A stretch of DNA of 64,000 bases, from contig NZ_JBHIKW010000003.1 of assembly GCF_042138895.1 (NCBI RefSeq), positions 310,001-374,000 of the forward strand, in the 5' to 3' direction. The notes under the pieces were generated by a model. It had not been told where the DNA came from. It saw only the letters and a program-made list of their open reading frames with translations, and searched no databases. A program made the position numbers and the translations under genes. Shown here piece after piece: positions 52,162-61,880 of the stretch; the stretch's first letter is position 1; the number at the start of each line of letters is the position of its first letter. The stretch is from Cedecea selenatireducens. GTDB lineage: Bacteria > Pseudomonadota > Gammaproteobacteria > Enterobacterales > Enterobacteriaceae.

Positions 52162-52557
52162 ATGACCACGAAACGTAAGCCTTATGTCCGCCCCATGGCG
52201 CCAACCTGGTGGCGACAGCTGGGCTTCTACCGTTTTTATATGCTGCGTGAAGGCACTTCGGTCCCGACCGTCTGGTTCAGCATTGTGCTGATTTACGGAC
52301 TTTTTTCGCTGAAACACGGGCCGGAAGGCTGGGCAGGTTTTGTCGATTTCCTGCAAAACCCGGTGGTAATTATCCTTAATATCATCACCCTGGCCGCGGC
52401 GGTACTGCACACCAAAACCTGGTTTGAGCTGGCGCCGAAGGCCGCTAACGTCATCGTGAAGGGTGAAAAAATGGGGCCAGAGCCGGTCATTAAAGGGCTT
52501 TGGGTGGTCACCGGTCTGGTGACGCTGGTTGTGCTGCTTGTAGCACTGTTCTGGTAA
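52162..52557 (+). CDS. frdC: Fumarate reductase membrane anchor FrdC
   Basis: 131-aa membrane anchor with three helices and the conserved quinone-site stretch FYRFYMLREGTSVPTVWFS (the Glu corresponds to Glu29 in E. coli). With FrdD it anchors the catalytic dimer and binds menaquinol. Ribosome site AAGGAGTGCACC precedes the ATG. Confidence 0.95.
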   Translation: MTTKRKPYVRPMAPTWWRQLGFYRFYMLREGTSVPTVWFSIVLIYGLFSLKHGPEGWAGFVDFLQNPVVIILNIITLAAAVLHTKTWFELAPKAANVIVKGEKMGPEPVIKGLWVVTGLVTLVVLLVALFW

Positions 52558-52567
52558 GGAGGCTGAC

Positions 52568-52927
52568 GTGATTAACCAAAATCCAAAACGTTCCGACGAG
52601 CCGCTATTCTGGGGCCTGTTTGGCGCAGGCGGCATGTGGGGTGCTATTTTCGCGCCGGTTATCGTGCTGCTGGTTGGCATCATGCTGCCGCTGGGCCTGT
52701 TCCCTGGTGATGCGCTGGGCTTTGACCGTGTCTATGCCTTCGCCCACAGCTGGATTGGCCGCCTGTTCCTGCTGCTGATGATTGTACTGCCGCTGTGGTG
52801 TGGCCTGCACCGTATTCACCACGCGATGCACGATCTGAAAATCCACGTCCCGGCGGGGAAATGGGTGTTCTACGGCCTTGCTGCCATCCTGACGGTGGTG
52901 ACCATTATTGGCCTGCTGACGCTGTAA
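52568..52927 (+). CDS. frdD: Fumarate reductase membrane anchor FrdD
   Basis: 119-aa membrane anchor with three helices. It begins with GTG at 52568 behind AAGGAGGCTGAC and contains WGLFGAGGMWGAIFAPV and the conserved CGLHRIHHAMHDLKIHVP loop. Last gene of the frd operon, followed after 16 bp by a hairpin. Confidence 0.95.
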   Translation: MINQNPKRSDEPLFWGLFGAGGMWGAIFAPVIVLLVGIMLPLGLFPGDALGFDRVYAFAHSWIGRLFLLLMIVLPLWCGLHRIHHAMHDLKIHVPAGKWVFYGLAAILTVVTIIGLLTL

Positions 52928-52943
52928 TCGCTTAGCACGCAAC

Positions 52944-52967
52944 AAGGCCTGCCATTGTGCAGGCCTT
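52944..52967. terminator. frd operon terminator hairpin
   Basis: AAGGCCTGCC-ATTG-TGCAGGCCTT lies 16 bp after frdD. A near-identical hairpin recurs at 53097-53120. No T-run follows directly. Confidence 0.6.
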
Positions 52968-53096
52968 GAGAGTGCTGACAAAGTTCATTGCTCTAAAAAA
53001 GTCCGAACTCAGGACTAATAAAAACAATGAATAATGTTCTCTGGTTTGCCCCAAACAGTCGAAAACCACGTTTTTCGGCTGTTTGTCATCAATCTG

Positions 53097-53120
53097 AAGG
53101 CCTGCCATTGTGCAGACCTT
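53097..53120 (+). terminator. Second copy of the frdD hairpin, with T-run
   Basis: AAGGCCTGCCATTGTGCAGACCTT, identical to the hairpin at 52944-52967 except for one base in the right arm, is followed by TTTTATTTT. It abuts the end of the convergent ampR. A third stem (AACAGTCGAAAA / TTTTTCGGCTGTT, 53053-53083) lies just before it. Confidence 0.7.
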
Positions 53121-53121
53121 T

Positions 53122-53997
53122 TTATTTTCCACACTCTCCGGCTAGCCAGGCAGAAAAATCACGCATGGCGGGCGTTTGCGCGCGCGACTGAAGCCTTGTT
53201 AACCAGTAACTTCCCAAACTGATTTCCGTCTCAAACGGACGCACAATCCGTTCGCTGTTCAGCAAATGGGTGAACATGTTTACCGGCGCAATGGCGATCC
53301 CGGCTCCGGCCTGTGCGGCTTCAAGCATGGTTATCGAGGAATCAAAAACCATAACCAGATGCGTCGGTGACGGGGGGGCTTCATCCGCAGCCTGTAGCCA
53401 TGCCGCCCATTCATCACGCCTGTAGGAGCGCAACAGCGTGTGGTTCAGAACATCTTTCGGCGTCTGCAGTTCAGCAGCCAGCGCCGGAGAGCAAAGCGGC
53501 GACAGCGGCGCGTCGCACAGAAACGTCGCCTCAGTCCCGTGCCAGGCCCCGCTGCCAAATCGCACCGTATAGTCCAGCCCCTCCGCCGCCGGATCCACGC
53601 GGTTGTTATGGGTTGAAAGCTGGAGATCGATATGCGGATAGCGCCGACGAAACGCCTCGAGACGCGGCAGGAGAAAGCCGGTGGCAAACGTGCCCACGAC
53701 GCCTAACTTAAGTTTTTCTCTCGCCTGCGTACCCGAAAAACGGTCCAGCACGCCCGCGATACGGTCAAAGGAATCGTTTAGCACAGGTAACAGGTTTTCG
53801 CCTTCCGTGGTCAACATCAGACCACGAGATACGCGGACAAACAGCTGACAATGCAGATGTTCTTCCAGCGTCTTTACCTGCTGACTGATGGCGGAGTGCG
53901 TAACATTCAGCTCAATTGCGGCATGCGTGAAGCTTAGATGCCGGGCAGCGGCTTCAAAAGCTCTCAGAGAGTTCAGGGGGATATAGCTGCGGGTCAT
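53122..53997 (-). CDS. ampR: LysR-type regulator AmpR of beta-lactamase induction
   Basis: 291-aa LysR protein that activates ampC when muropeptides from cell-wall breakdown accumulate and represses it when UDP-MurNAc-pentapeptide is bound. HTH: FTHAAIELNVTHSAISQQVKTLEEHL. The effector domain contains LKLGVVGTFATGFLLPRLEAFRRRYP (in part; the conserved Gly/Thr after VV) and NNRVDPAAEGLDYTVRFG, where known mutations in related species cause constitutive ampC. It is divergent from ampC over 131 bp. Confidence 0.92.
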   Translation of the reverse strand: MTRSYIPLNSLRAFEAAARHLSFTHAAIELNVTHSAISQQVKTLEEHLHCQLFVRVSRGLMLTTEGENLLPVLNDSFDRIAGVLDRFSGTQAREKLKLGVVGTFATGFLLPRLEAFRRRYPHIDLQLSTHNNRVDPAAEGLDYTVRFGSGAWHGTEATFLCDAPLSPLCSPALAAELQTPKDVLNHTLLRSYRRDEWAAWLQAADEAPPSPTHLVMVFDSSITMLEAAQAGAGIAIAPVNMFTHLLNSERIVRPFETEISLGSYWLTRLQSRAQTPAMRDFSAWLAGECGK

Positions 53998-54128
53998 GGC
54001 ATCACCTGTTAGAAAATCTTAAGCCTAATGCCAAATTTAATCGTTTGTCACCGGGAGTCAAATCCAACAAACTTGCCTCGTCTGACGGGCCCGGACTGCT
54101 ATCATCTCTCTAAGGAAGGTTATCCATT
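53998..54128. promoter_or_regulatory. ampR-ampC divergent promoter and AmpR operator
   Basis: The 131-bp gap carries CACCTGTTAGAAAATCTTAAG and TGCCAAATTTAATCG-type T-N11-A sites near the ampR side (about 54003-54050), the position of the AmpR operator in related species, and a possible ampC -10 (TATCAT, 54100-54105). Confidence 0.5.
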
Positions 54129-55277
54129 ATGAAAAAATCCCTCTGCCTGACGCTGCTCCTCGCCGCCTCATGCTCAAGCTTTGCCGCGCAAAAAGAACTG
54201 ACCGCGCAGCAGATTGAAAAGCTCGTAAACCGCACCGTTGCGCCGTTAATGAAGGAACAGGCGATACCCGGTATGGCGGTGGCGGTCATCTATAAAGGCT
54301 ACCCGCTGTATTTCACCTGGGGCAAGGCCGATGTGCAGCGTAACCAGCCGGTGACCCGGGAAACGCTGTTTGAGCTGGGCTCGGTCAGTAAAACCTTTAC
54401 CGGCGTGCTGGGCGGCGATGCTCTGGCTCGCGGTGAAATTAGCCTTAGCGATCCGGCGCAAAAATACTGGCCTGAACTGACCGGCGATCGGTGGCGGGGG
54501 ATAACTCTGCTTCAGCTGGCAACCTATACCGCCGGTGGCCTGCCGCTGCAGGTGCCGGATGAAGTGACCAATAACGACGCTCTGCTTAAGTTCTACCAGA
54601 CCTGGCAGCCACAGTGGGCTCCGGGTACGCAGCGGCTTTACGCCAACGCGAGCATCGGCCTGTTTGGTGCGTTGATGGTGAAACCGTCGGGAATGAGCTT
54701 CGATAAGGCCATGTCAAAACGCGTCTTTGAGCCGCTAAATCTCACGCACACCTGGATTAACGTTCCTGCCACGGAAGAGAGCCGCTATGCCTGGGGCTAC
54801 CGCGACGGCAAGGCCGTGCGCGTCTCGCCCGGTATGCTGGATGCGGAAGCCTACGGAGTGAAGTCCAGCATCGAGGATATGGCGCACTGGGTCCAGGCCA
54901 ACATGGCACCCGACCGTCTCGAGGATAAAACCCTGCAGCAGGGCATTCGGCTCGCGCAGTCCCGCTACTGGCGCGTGGGCAGCATGTATCAGGGGCTTGG
55001 CTGGGAGATGCTGAACTGGCCGGTGAAGGGGAAAACTATTATTGACGGTAGCGACAACAAGGTCGCTCTTGCGCCGCACCCGGCTACGCTCATTGACCCA
55101 CCTGTGCCCGCAGTGAAAGCCTCGTGGGTACATAAAACCGGTTCAACGGGCGGCTTTGGTAGCTACGTGGCCTTCATTCCTGAGAAGCAGTTGGGTATCG
55201 TGATGCTGGCCAACAAAAGCTATCCGAATACGGAACGGGTTAGAGCCGCCTACGCTATTCTCGAAGCGCTGCAATAA
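54129..55277 (+). CDS. ampC: Class C beta-lactamase AmpC
   Basis: 382-aa periplasmic serine beta-lactamase with signal peptide MKKSLCLTLLLAASCSSFAA. All class C motifs are present: catalytic SVSK in ELGSVSKTF, YAN in QRLYANAS and KTG in WVHKTGSTGGFGSY. It resembles the Citrobacter/Enterobacter-type inducible enzymes rather than the E. coli one. With the divergent ampR the gene should be inducible by beta-lactams. Ribosome site AAGGAAGG precedes the start. Confidence 0.95.
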   Translation: MKKSLCLTLLLAASCSSFAAQKELTAQQIEKLVNRTVAPLMKEQAIPGMAVAVIYKGYPLYFTWGKADVQRNQPVTRETLFELGSVSKTFTGVLGGDALARGEISLSDPAQKYWPELTGDRWRGITLLQLATYTAGGLPLQVPDEVTNNDALLKFYQTWQPQWAPGTQRLYANASIGLFGALMVKPSGMSFDKAMSKRVFEPLNLTHTWINVPATEESRYAWGYRDGKAVRVSPGMLDAEAYGVKSSIEDMAHWVQANMAPDRLEDKTLQQGIRLAQSRYWRVGSMYQGLGWEMLNWPVKGKTIIDGSDNKVALAPHPATLIDPPVPAVKASWVHKTGSTGGFGSYVAFIPEKQLGIVMLANKSYPNTERVRAAYAILEALQ

Positions 55278-55287
55278 ACATGACAAT

Positions 55288-55315
55288 GGCCTGCATCATG
55301 CAGGCCTTATTATTT
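55288..55315 (+). terminator. ampC terminator
   Basis: GGCCTGCAT-C-ATGCAGGCC followed by TTATTATTT lies 11 bp after the ampC stop. The GGCCTGCA core resembles the two hairpins after frdD. Confidence 0.8.
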
Positions 55316-55384
55316 CCGGCTTCGCTCACACTTTATTTCCTGCCGCCATCTACACTTAGCTAAAAACCCTGGAAGGAATCTGCT

Positions 55385-55918
55385 ATGCGCATTTGGCCCG
55401 CTGTCACCGCGCTTGCGGTTGCATTATTCGTTGTCTCCTGTAGCGCCCCAACTCCCCCGCCCAGCGTCACGGTGGTCCAAAACTTCGACGCCAAACGCTT
55501 TATCGGTACCTGGTATGAAATCGCCCGCTTAGACCACAGTTTTGAAAGCGGCCTGAATCAGGTCACGGCTACCTACAGTTTTATGGATGATGGCGGTCTG
55601 CGCGTGATAAATCGCGGGTTTAATCCTGACAGGCAGATGTGGCAGCAGGCTGAAGGGAAAGCGTATTTCACCGGAGACCCAAGCGTCGCGGCGCTCAAAG
55701 TCTCGTTCTTTGGCCCGTTCTACGGTGGCTATAACGTGATTGCGCTGGATAAAGAGTATCGCCACGCGCTGGTGTGCGGGCCGGACCTCAGCTACCTGTG
55801 GATCCTTTCCCGCACGCCAACCATCAGCCGCGACCTCAAACAGCAGCTGCTGGCCATCGCTGCCCGGCAGGGATTCGCGGTGGATAAATTGATTTGGGTG
55901 AAACAACCCGGCAGTTAA
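55385..55918 (+). CDS. blc: Outer-membrane lipoprotein Blc (bacterial lipocalin)
   Basis: 177-aa lipocalin that binds lysophospholipids and fatty acids at the outer membrane. Signal peptide with lipobox FVVSC (Cys19), then the lipocalin signature FIGTWYEIARLDHSFE and the strands NRGFNPDRQMWQQAEGKAYF. Its last 4 bases overlap the convergent gdx gene. ampC-blc-gdx order is as in E. coli. Confidence 0.94.
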   Translation: MRIWPAVTALAVALFVVSCSAPTPPPSVTVVQNFDAKRFIGTWYEIARLDHSFESGLNQVTATYSFMDDGGLRVINRGFNPDRQMWQQAEGKAYFTGDPSVAALKVSFFGPFYGGYNVIALDKEYRHALVCGPDLSYLWILSRTPTISRDLKQQLLAIAARQGFAVDKLIWVKQPGS

Positions 55919-56232
55919 TGCGTGGAAAGTTTCAGTCCGATGATGCCAATAACGATCAGAGCCAGGCTAGCCAGACGCATCGGGTTAGCCGACTCGCCAA
56001 GTAGCAAAATCCCGGTGATGGCCGCGCCAACGGCACCAATCCCTGTCCACACGGCGTAGGCCGTTCCCGTAGGTAGCGTTTTCATCGCCCAGGCGAGCAA
56101 AGCCATACTGACAACCATCGCAATAATGGTGATAACGCTAGGCCACAGGCGGCTAAAGCCATGGGTGTACTTAAGACCAACCGCCCATACAACTTCCAGT
56201 AATCCAGCGATAAACAGAACGATCCAGGCCAT
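55915..56232 (-). CDS. gdx: Guanidinium exporter Gdx (SugE)
   Basis: 105-aa small-multidrug-resistance protein with four helices, a dual-topology guanidinium/proton antiporter in the inner membrane. The family motif AGLLEVVWAVGLKYTHGF carries the key Glu13, and the Gdx-type region WAMKTLPTGTAYAVWTGIGAVG follows. Directly upstream is a guanidine-II riboswitch, which confirms the substrate class. The 3' end overlaps blc by 4 bp. Confidence 0.95.
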   Translation of the reverse strand: MAWIVLFIAGLLEVVWAVGLKYTHGFSRLWPSVITIIAMVVSMALLAWAMKTLPTGTAYAVWTGIGAVGAAITGILLLGESANPMRLASLALIVIGIIGLKLSTH

Positions 56233-56250
56233 AACAGCTCCAGTAAAAAT

Positions 56251-56294
56251 GGGGCCGTCCCCGTTGTGAGATGCGCTTGCGGGTCGTCCCGTAA
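56251..56294 (-). promoter_or_regulatory. Guanidine-II riboswitch (mini-ykkC) of gdx
   Basis: On the minus strand two short hairpins have the diagnostic ACGR loops: TTACGGG-ACGA-CCCGCAA (56277-56294) and GGGG-ACGG-CCCC (56251-56262), 14 bases apart and ending 18 bp before the gdx start. Guanidine binding would pair the two loops and free the ribosome site. Confidence 0.93.
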
Positions 56295-56520
56295 GGCTTA
56301 GGTGAGAAGGTCATTTTAGCACCCAAACGGCTGCCTGAAAATCCGTCCGCCCACGGCGCTCATTGAAATAATCGTTTCACCGGCCAGGCCTTACTAAGCC
56401 TGGAATTGACAGCGAATTCGAGCGCATTTCCGTGATTCATTTTGCCAAAATTATTCATATGATAAAACGTGGTTTGCCAGCCTGCAAACGCCGCAGTAAT
56501 GATTAACGTGAAGCGTGAAA

Positions 56521-57129
56521 ATGTATAAAATATTATTGGTTGATAGGTGTTACTTCAGCCGTCAGGGACTGACGCACTTGCTCAATCAGAAAAATAATCT
56601 GGCTACGGCAGTGAGTATTTCAGAGACAGACAGTTTGCTTCTCGCCCGGGAAAGAATAATTAAATGGCAACCTAATATGGTGATAGCCGATTTCAACAGC
56701 TTCTCAACTGCATTGCATAATATCCAACAACTTTCGACTATTTATTCTGCCTGTGGTGATACCACGCGTTTACTGCTGTTGCAAAGCGGGCAGCACTCCA
56801 CCATTGCCGAGTACTGTGCCGCGCAGGGCAGCACTGATATTTGGGATAAGTCACTATCATTACCTGCGCTAACGTCGCTCATTCAGCAGACTATTGCGAC
56901 TCGCCCGCCATTCCGCGAAGTGAAACGGCATATTACTCCGCTGCTGACCTTACGCGAAGAGAGAATATTAAAACTCTGGAAGGAAGAAGCGAATAATGAA
57001 TATATCGCAAGGGTAATGGATATAAGCGTAAAAACGGTTTATACGTATAAGCGAAACATTCGTTTAAAGCTCGGCGCAGATAATAGACTATCGCTATTTC
57101 TGAATATTCCTGAGACGGTTTTAGAATAG
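56521..57129 (+). CDS. LuxR/NarL-type regulator with degenerate receiver domain
   Basis: 202-aa protein with an N-terminal receiver-like part (YKILLVDRCYFSRQGLTHLL and VIADFNSFS, the expected Asp) and a C-terminal LuxR HTH (LTLREERILKLWKEEANNEYIARVMDISVKTVYTYKRNIR, in part). It resembles RcsB/BglJ/MatA-like auxiliary regulators of enterobacteria. It has no partner kinase nearby. The DNA is AT-richer than its neighbours, suggesting acquisition between gdx and ecnB. The start is ATG 56521; a GTG at 56515 is the alternative, and neither has a strong ribosome site. Confidence 0.8.
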   Translation: MYKILLVDRCYFSRQGLTHLLNQKNNLATAVSISETDSLLLARERIIKWQPNMVIADFNSFSTALHNIQQLSTIYSACGDTTRLLLLQSGQHSTIAEYCAAQGSTDIWDKSLSLPALTSLIQQTIATRPPFREVKRHITPLLTLREERILKLWKEEANNEYIARVMDISVKTVYTYKRNIRLKLGADNRLSLFLNIPETVLE

Positions 57130-57154
57130 CGGCACGGTTATATTACCGTACCGC
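57129..57154. terminator. Hairpin between the LuxR-type gene and ecnB
   Basis: GCGGCACGGT-TATATT-ACCGTACCGC (one mismatch) lies between convergent stop codons; no strong T-run follows. Confidence 0.55.
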
Positions 57155-57160
57155 AAATCG

Positions 57161-57307
57161 TTATTGCTGAGCTTTTGTTGCCGCACCAGAAATAGCATGG
57201 CCGCCGCTCTGGATATCCTCACCTACACCGCGCGTGGTGTTGCAGGCGGTCAACAAGGATGAAAGAACGACGAGAGAGAAAAACGCAGCAAGGGTTTTCT
57301 TAATCAT
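57161..57307 (-). CDS. ecnB: Entericidin B lipoprotein
   Basis: 48-aa small lipoprotein, too short for usual gene finding but almost identical to E. coli EcnB. Lipobox SSLLTAC with lipidated Cys, then NTTRGVGEDIQSGGHAISGA and the C-terminus ATKAQQ. In E. coli EcnB is a pro-death lipoprotein paired with antidote EcnA, with expression rising in stationary phase. It is downstream of efp and ecnA on the same strand, matching E. coli order. Confidence 0.93.
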   Translation of the reverse strand: MIKKTLAAFFSLVVLSSLLTACNTTRGVGEDIQSGGHAISGAATKAQQ

Positions 57308-57408
57308 GAGCTTTTCCTTTTACCTGTGTTGTTTGTGTATAGCTCGTTAAGCATAGACAAAAAATGGCACAACGAAGGAAAAGCGAAGCGATTTAGGACT
57401 ACGTGAAG

Positions 57409-57543
57409 TTATTTGTTGGCCGCGCGCTCGATGGCACCGCCGAGATGTTGCAGGTCTTCGCCAAAACCACGCGTGGTATGACACCCCGACAGCGCAGCGG
57501 CCAGCAGCGAGATAAAAAGAAGCTGTTTCAGTAAACGGTTCAT
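57409..57543 (-). CDS. ecnA: Entericidin A lipoprotein
   Basis: 44-aa lipoprotein with signal MNRLLKQLLFISLLAAALSG and lipidated Cys21, then HTTRGFGEDLQHLGGAIERA; the TTRGFGED core is typical of EcnA. In E. coli it is the antidote of EcnB. It lies 101 bp upstream of ecnB and 64 bp downstream of efp, from which a hairpin separates it. Confidence 0.9.
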   Translation of the reverse strand: MNRLLKQLLFISLLAAALSGCHTTRGFGEDLQHLGGAIERAANK

Positions 57544-57564
57544 TTTCCCTGCCCTGATAAAGCG

Positions 57565-57592
57565 GCGGCGCGAGCCTGAGGCACCGCGCCGC
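57565..57592. terminator. Hairpin after efp
   Basis: GCGGCGCG / CGCGCCGC with a 12-base loop lies 15 bp after the efp stop on the minus strand. A short TTT follows; partial termination is likely. Confidence 0.5.
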
Positions 57593-57607
57593 GAACCTTC
57601 GCGAAAA

Positions 57608-58174
57608 TTACTTCACGCGAGAAACGTATTCACCAGAACGGGTGTCAACTTTGATGACTTCGCCGATCTGTACGAACAACGGAACTTTAACCACGGCGCC
57701 GGTGGTCAGGGTAGCTGGCTTGCCGCCGGTCCCTGCGGTATCGCCTTTCAGACCTGGATCGGTTTCAACGATTTCCAGCTCAACGAAGTTTGGTGGGGTC
57801 ACGGAGATTGGCTGGCCGTTCCACAGGGTCACGATGCACTCAGCCTGGTCCAGCAGCCATTTAGCGTTTTCGCCAACGGCTTTCTCGTCCGCAGCCAGCT
57901 GCTCGAAGGTTTGGTTGTTCATGAAGTGGTAGAACTCACCGTCGTTGTACAGGTAAGTCAGGTTCATATCGACAACGTCAGCGCCTTCTGCAGAGTCGGT
58001 AGACTTGAAGGTTTTCTCAACGCGGGTACCGGTCAGCAGACGACGCAGCTTAACGCGCGCGAATGCCTGGCCTTTGCCCGGTTTTACGAATTCGCTGGCT
58101 TCAACCGCGTACGGTTCGCCATCCATCATGATTTTAAGACCGGCACGGAAATCGTTGCTAGAATAAGTCGCCAT
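57608..58174 (-). CDS. efp: Translation elongation factor P
   Basis: 188-aa three-domain factor that binds stalled ribosomes at polyproline stretches and restores peptide bond formation. Lys34 in VKPGKGQAF is the site beta-lysylated by EpmA and EpmB. The start at 58174 (MATYSSNDFRAGLK) matches E. coli; the longer frame is not conserved. It is divergent from epmB with 41 bp between starts, so both promoters overlap. Confidence 0.97.
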   Translation of the reverse strand: MATYSSNDFRAGLKIMMDGEPYAVEASEFVKPGKGQAFARVKLRRLLTGTRVEKTFKSTDSAEGADVVDMNLTYLYNDGEFYHFMNNQTFEQLAADEKAVGENAKWLLDQAECIVTLWNGQPISVTPPNFVELEIVETDPGLKGDTAGTGGKPATLTTGAVVKVPLFVQIGEVIKVDTRSGEYVSRVK

Positions 58175-58215
58175 AAGGCCCTCTGAATTTGTTAACTGGT
58201 AGCTTAGCCAAAAAA

Positions 58216-59244
58216 ATGGCACACATTGTAACCCTAAATCCCCCTCACAGAGAAGATTGGTTAACGCAACTTGCCGATGTTATAACCGATCCTGATGAAC
58301 TGCTGCACATTTTAAATGTAGCCGCTGATGAAGAATTGCTCGCCGGACGTGAAGCAAGGCGTCTTTTTGCCCTGCGCGTCCCTCGTGCCTTCGTCGAACG
58401 CATGGAGAAAGGCAACCCTAACGACCCGCTGCTGCGCCAGGTTTTGACCGCAAAACAGGAGTTCGTTGCCGCCCCCGGTTTCACAACCGATCCGCTGGAA
58501 GAGCAGCACAGCGTGGTGCCAGGCCTGTTGCACAAATACCGCAACCGCGCCCTGCTGCTGGTGAAAGGCGGCTGTGCCGTAAACTGTCGTTATTGCTTCC
58601 GTCGCCATTTCCCTTATGCCGACAACCAGGGCAACAAGCGCAACTGGCAGACCGCGCTCAGCTACATCAGCGAGCACCCTGAGCTGGACGAAATTATCTT
58701 CTCAGGCGGCGATCCGCTGATGGCGAAAGATAACGAGCTGGACTGGCTCATCGGCGAGCTGGAGGCCATTCCTCACATCAAGCGCCTGCGAATTCATAGC
58801 CGCCTGCCGATCGTCATTCCTGCCCGCATTACCGATACGCTGGCGGCAAGAATTGCCCGCTCATCGCTTCAGGTGCTGCTGGTAAACCACATTAACCACG
58901 CCCAGGAGATTGGCGACGATTTCCGCTCGGCCATGGCGAAGCTGCGCCGGGCTGGCGTCACGCTACTCAACCAAAGCGTGCTGCTGCGCGGCGTGAACGA
59001 TAACGCGCAAACGCTGGCGAATTTGAGCAATGCATTATTCGATGCAGGCGTGATGCCGTATTACCTGCACGTGCTCGACAGGGTTCAGGGCGCGGCCCAC
59101 TTTATGGTGGAAGACGAAGAAGCCCGGGCTATTATGCGGGAGCTGCTGACGTTGGTTTCTGGCTATATGGTACCGAAGCTGGCAAGAGAGATTGGCGGAG
59201 AGCCAAGCAAGACGCCGCTGGATTTGCAGCTGAGGCAGAAGTGA
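58216..59244 (+). CDS. epmB: EF-P-specific lysine 2,3-aminomutase EpmB
   Basis: 342-aa radical-SAM, PLP-dependent enzyme that converts L-lysine to (R)-beta-lysine for EpmA. The cluster motif is CAVNCRYCFRRHF, and FSGGDPLMAKD follows. The start at 58216 (MAHIVTLNPPHREDW) agrees with E. coli. A hairpin (TGAGAGCG-TAG-CGCTCTCA, 59242-59260) overlaps its stop codon, followed by a longer palindromic repeat to about 59329. Confidence 0.96.
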   Translation: MAHIVTLNPPHREDWLTQLADVITDPDELLHILNVAADEELLAGREARRLFALRVPRAFVERMEKGNPNDPLLRQVLTAKQEFVAAPGFTTDPLEEQHSVVPGLLHKYRNRALLLVKGGCAVNCRYCFRRHFPYADNQGNKRNWQTALSYISEHPELDEIIFSGGDPLMAKDNELDWLIGELEAIPHIKRLRIHSRLPIVIPARITDTLAARIARSSLQVLLVNHINHAQEIGDDFRSAMAKLRRAGVTLLNQSVLLRGVNDNAQTLANLSNALFDAGVMPYYLHVLDRVQGAAHFMVEDEEARAIMRELLTLVSGYMVPKLAREIGGEPSKTPLDLQLRQK

Positions 59245-59329
59245 GAGCGTAGCGCTCTCACCCTGCTCTTTTCTCCCAACAGAAGAAAAAGCCGCTCAGT
59301 GTGGCCGTCTTCTGCTGGGTGAGGGTAAG
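59242..59329. repeat. Hairpin and palindromic repeat after epmB
   Basis: A short stem TGAGAGCG / CGCTCTCA includes the epmB stop; a second, larger imperfect palindrome then runs from CTCACCCTGC to GCTGGGTGAG. The CTCACCC/GGGTGAG ends recall the repeat at 28326-28558. It may act as the epmB and yjeI terminator. Confidence 0.5.
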
Positions 59330-59339
59330 ACTTACTGAA

Positions 59340-59693
59340 TCAGTTCGGGCACTTATAAACCTGGCCGGTCATTTTGCTGGCCGTTGGCGCAAAGCTCGAC
59401 AGCAGGGTCTGGGTTGGGCTGCTCACGCCGTACAGCACGTTACCGCCCATCTCGGCCGCATTGTTACGCAATGCATTCGCCGCGCCGCGCATCGAACCGC
59501 CTTCATCACCGTGCTGGCCTGACAGCCAGTTGCTCTGTTCCCCGGTGGCGGTGCCTAACAGACGGCATTCGCTACCCGGCTTGTCTTCCACAAAACGAAC
59601 GCTCTGGCCGCTGGAGCTCAGCTGATTGCCCGTGCTACATCCTGCCAGCAGCAGCGCTGCCACAACCACTCCCGATGAGACTTTCATGCGCAT
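59340..59693 (-). CDS. yjeI: YjeI family lipoprotein (DUF4156)
   Basis: 117-aa lipoprotein, the same length as E. coli YjeI. Lipobox ALLLAGC, then SSSGQ-type variable start and the conserved GKQSNWLSGQHGDEGG-like region (here GEQSNWLSGQHGDEGGSMRGA) and C-terminal GQVYKCPN. Function unknown. The start at 59693 (MRMKVSSG) matches the family; six more codons upstream are in frame but unconserved. Confidence 0.88.
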   Translation of the reverse strand: MRMKVSSGVVVAALLLAGCSTGNQLSSSGQSVRFVEDKPGSECRLLGTATGEQSNWLSGQHGDEGGSMRGAANALRNNAAEMGGNVLYGVSSPTQTLLSSFAPTASKMTGQVYKCPN

Positions 59694-59763
59694 GTTATTC
59701 CCCGTAATCAAGGTATTGAGCCGTTATTGCCCGGTATGACCTTATACCAGACTGTGAACAAAA

Positions 59764-59801
59764 GAAAAAACCCTCAGACATTTCTGGCTGAGGGTTTCTT
59801 T
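59764..59801 (-). terminator. groL terminator
   Basis: On the minus strand AAACCCTCAG-CCAGAAATGT-CTGAGGGTTT is followed by TTTCTTTTG, 22 bp after the groL stop. Confidence 0.88.
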
Positions 59802-59822
59802 AACACAAGGTGCGAAGGCGAA

Positions 59823-61466
<1,644 letters not shown>

Positions 61467-61506
61467 TTCTTCTATTCCTCAAATTCGTTCAGGTTCGTGC
61501 GTCAAA

Positions 61507-61800
61507 TTACGCTTCAACAATTGCCAGGATGTCGCTTTCGGACATGATCAGCACTTCTTCGTTGTCGATTTTCTCGGACTTCACGCCGTAGCCATCGTTG
61601 AAGATAACGATGTCACCCACTTTCACGTCCAGCGGCTGCACGCTACCGTTTTCCAGGATGCGGCCTTTACCGACAGCAACGATCTCGCCACGCGTTGATT
61701 TGCCCGCTGCGGAGCCAGTCAGAACGATGCCGCCCGCAGATTTGGACTCAACTTCTTTACGCTTGACGATGACACGATCATGTAATGGACGAATGCTCAT
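61507..61800 (-). CDS. groS: Co-chaperonin GroES
   Basis: 97-aa lid of the GroEL cage. The mobile loop EVESKSAGGIVLTGSAAGKS and the conserved MSIRPLHDRVIVKR start are present. Ribosome site AAAGGAGAGCTATCA precedes the ATG. First gene of groSL. Confidence 0.98.
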   Translation of the reverse strand: MSIRPLHDRVIVKRKEVESKSAGGIVLTGSAAGKSTRGEIVAVGKGRILENGSVQPLDVKVGDIVIFNDGYGVKSEKIDNEEVLIMSESDILAIVEA

Positions 61801-61880
61801 TGATAGCTCTCCTTTGAGAAAGTCAGTATCAGATAGTTAGGTAACGCCGTCCCAAATGGGTTATCGGCTGGTGACCTGAT

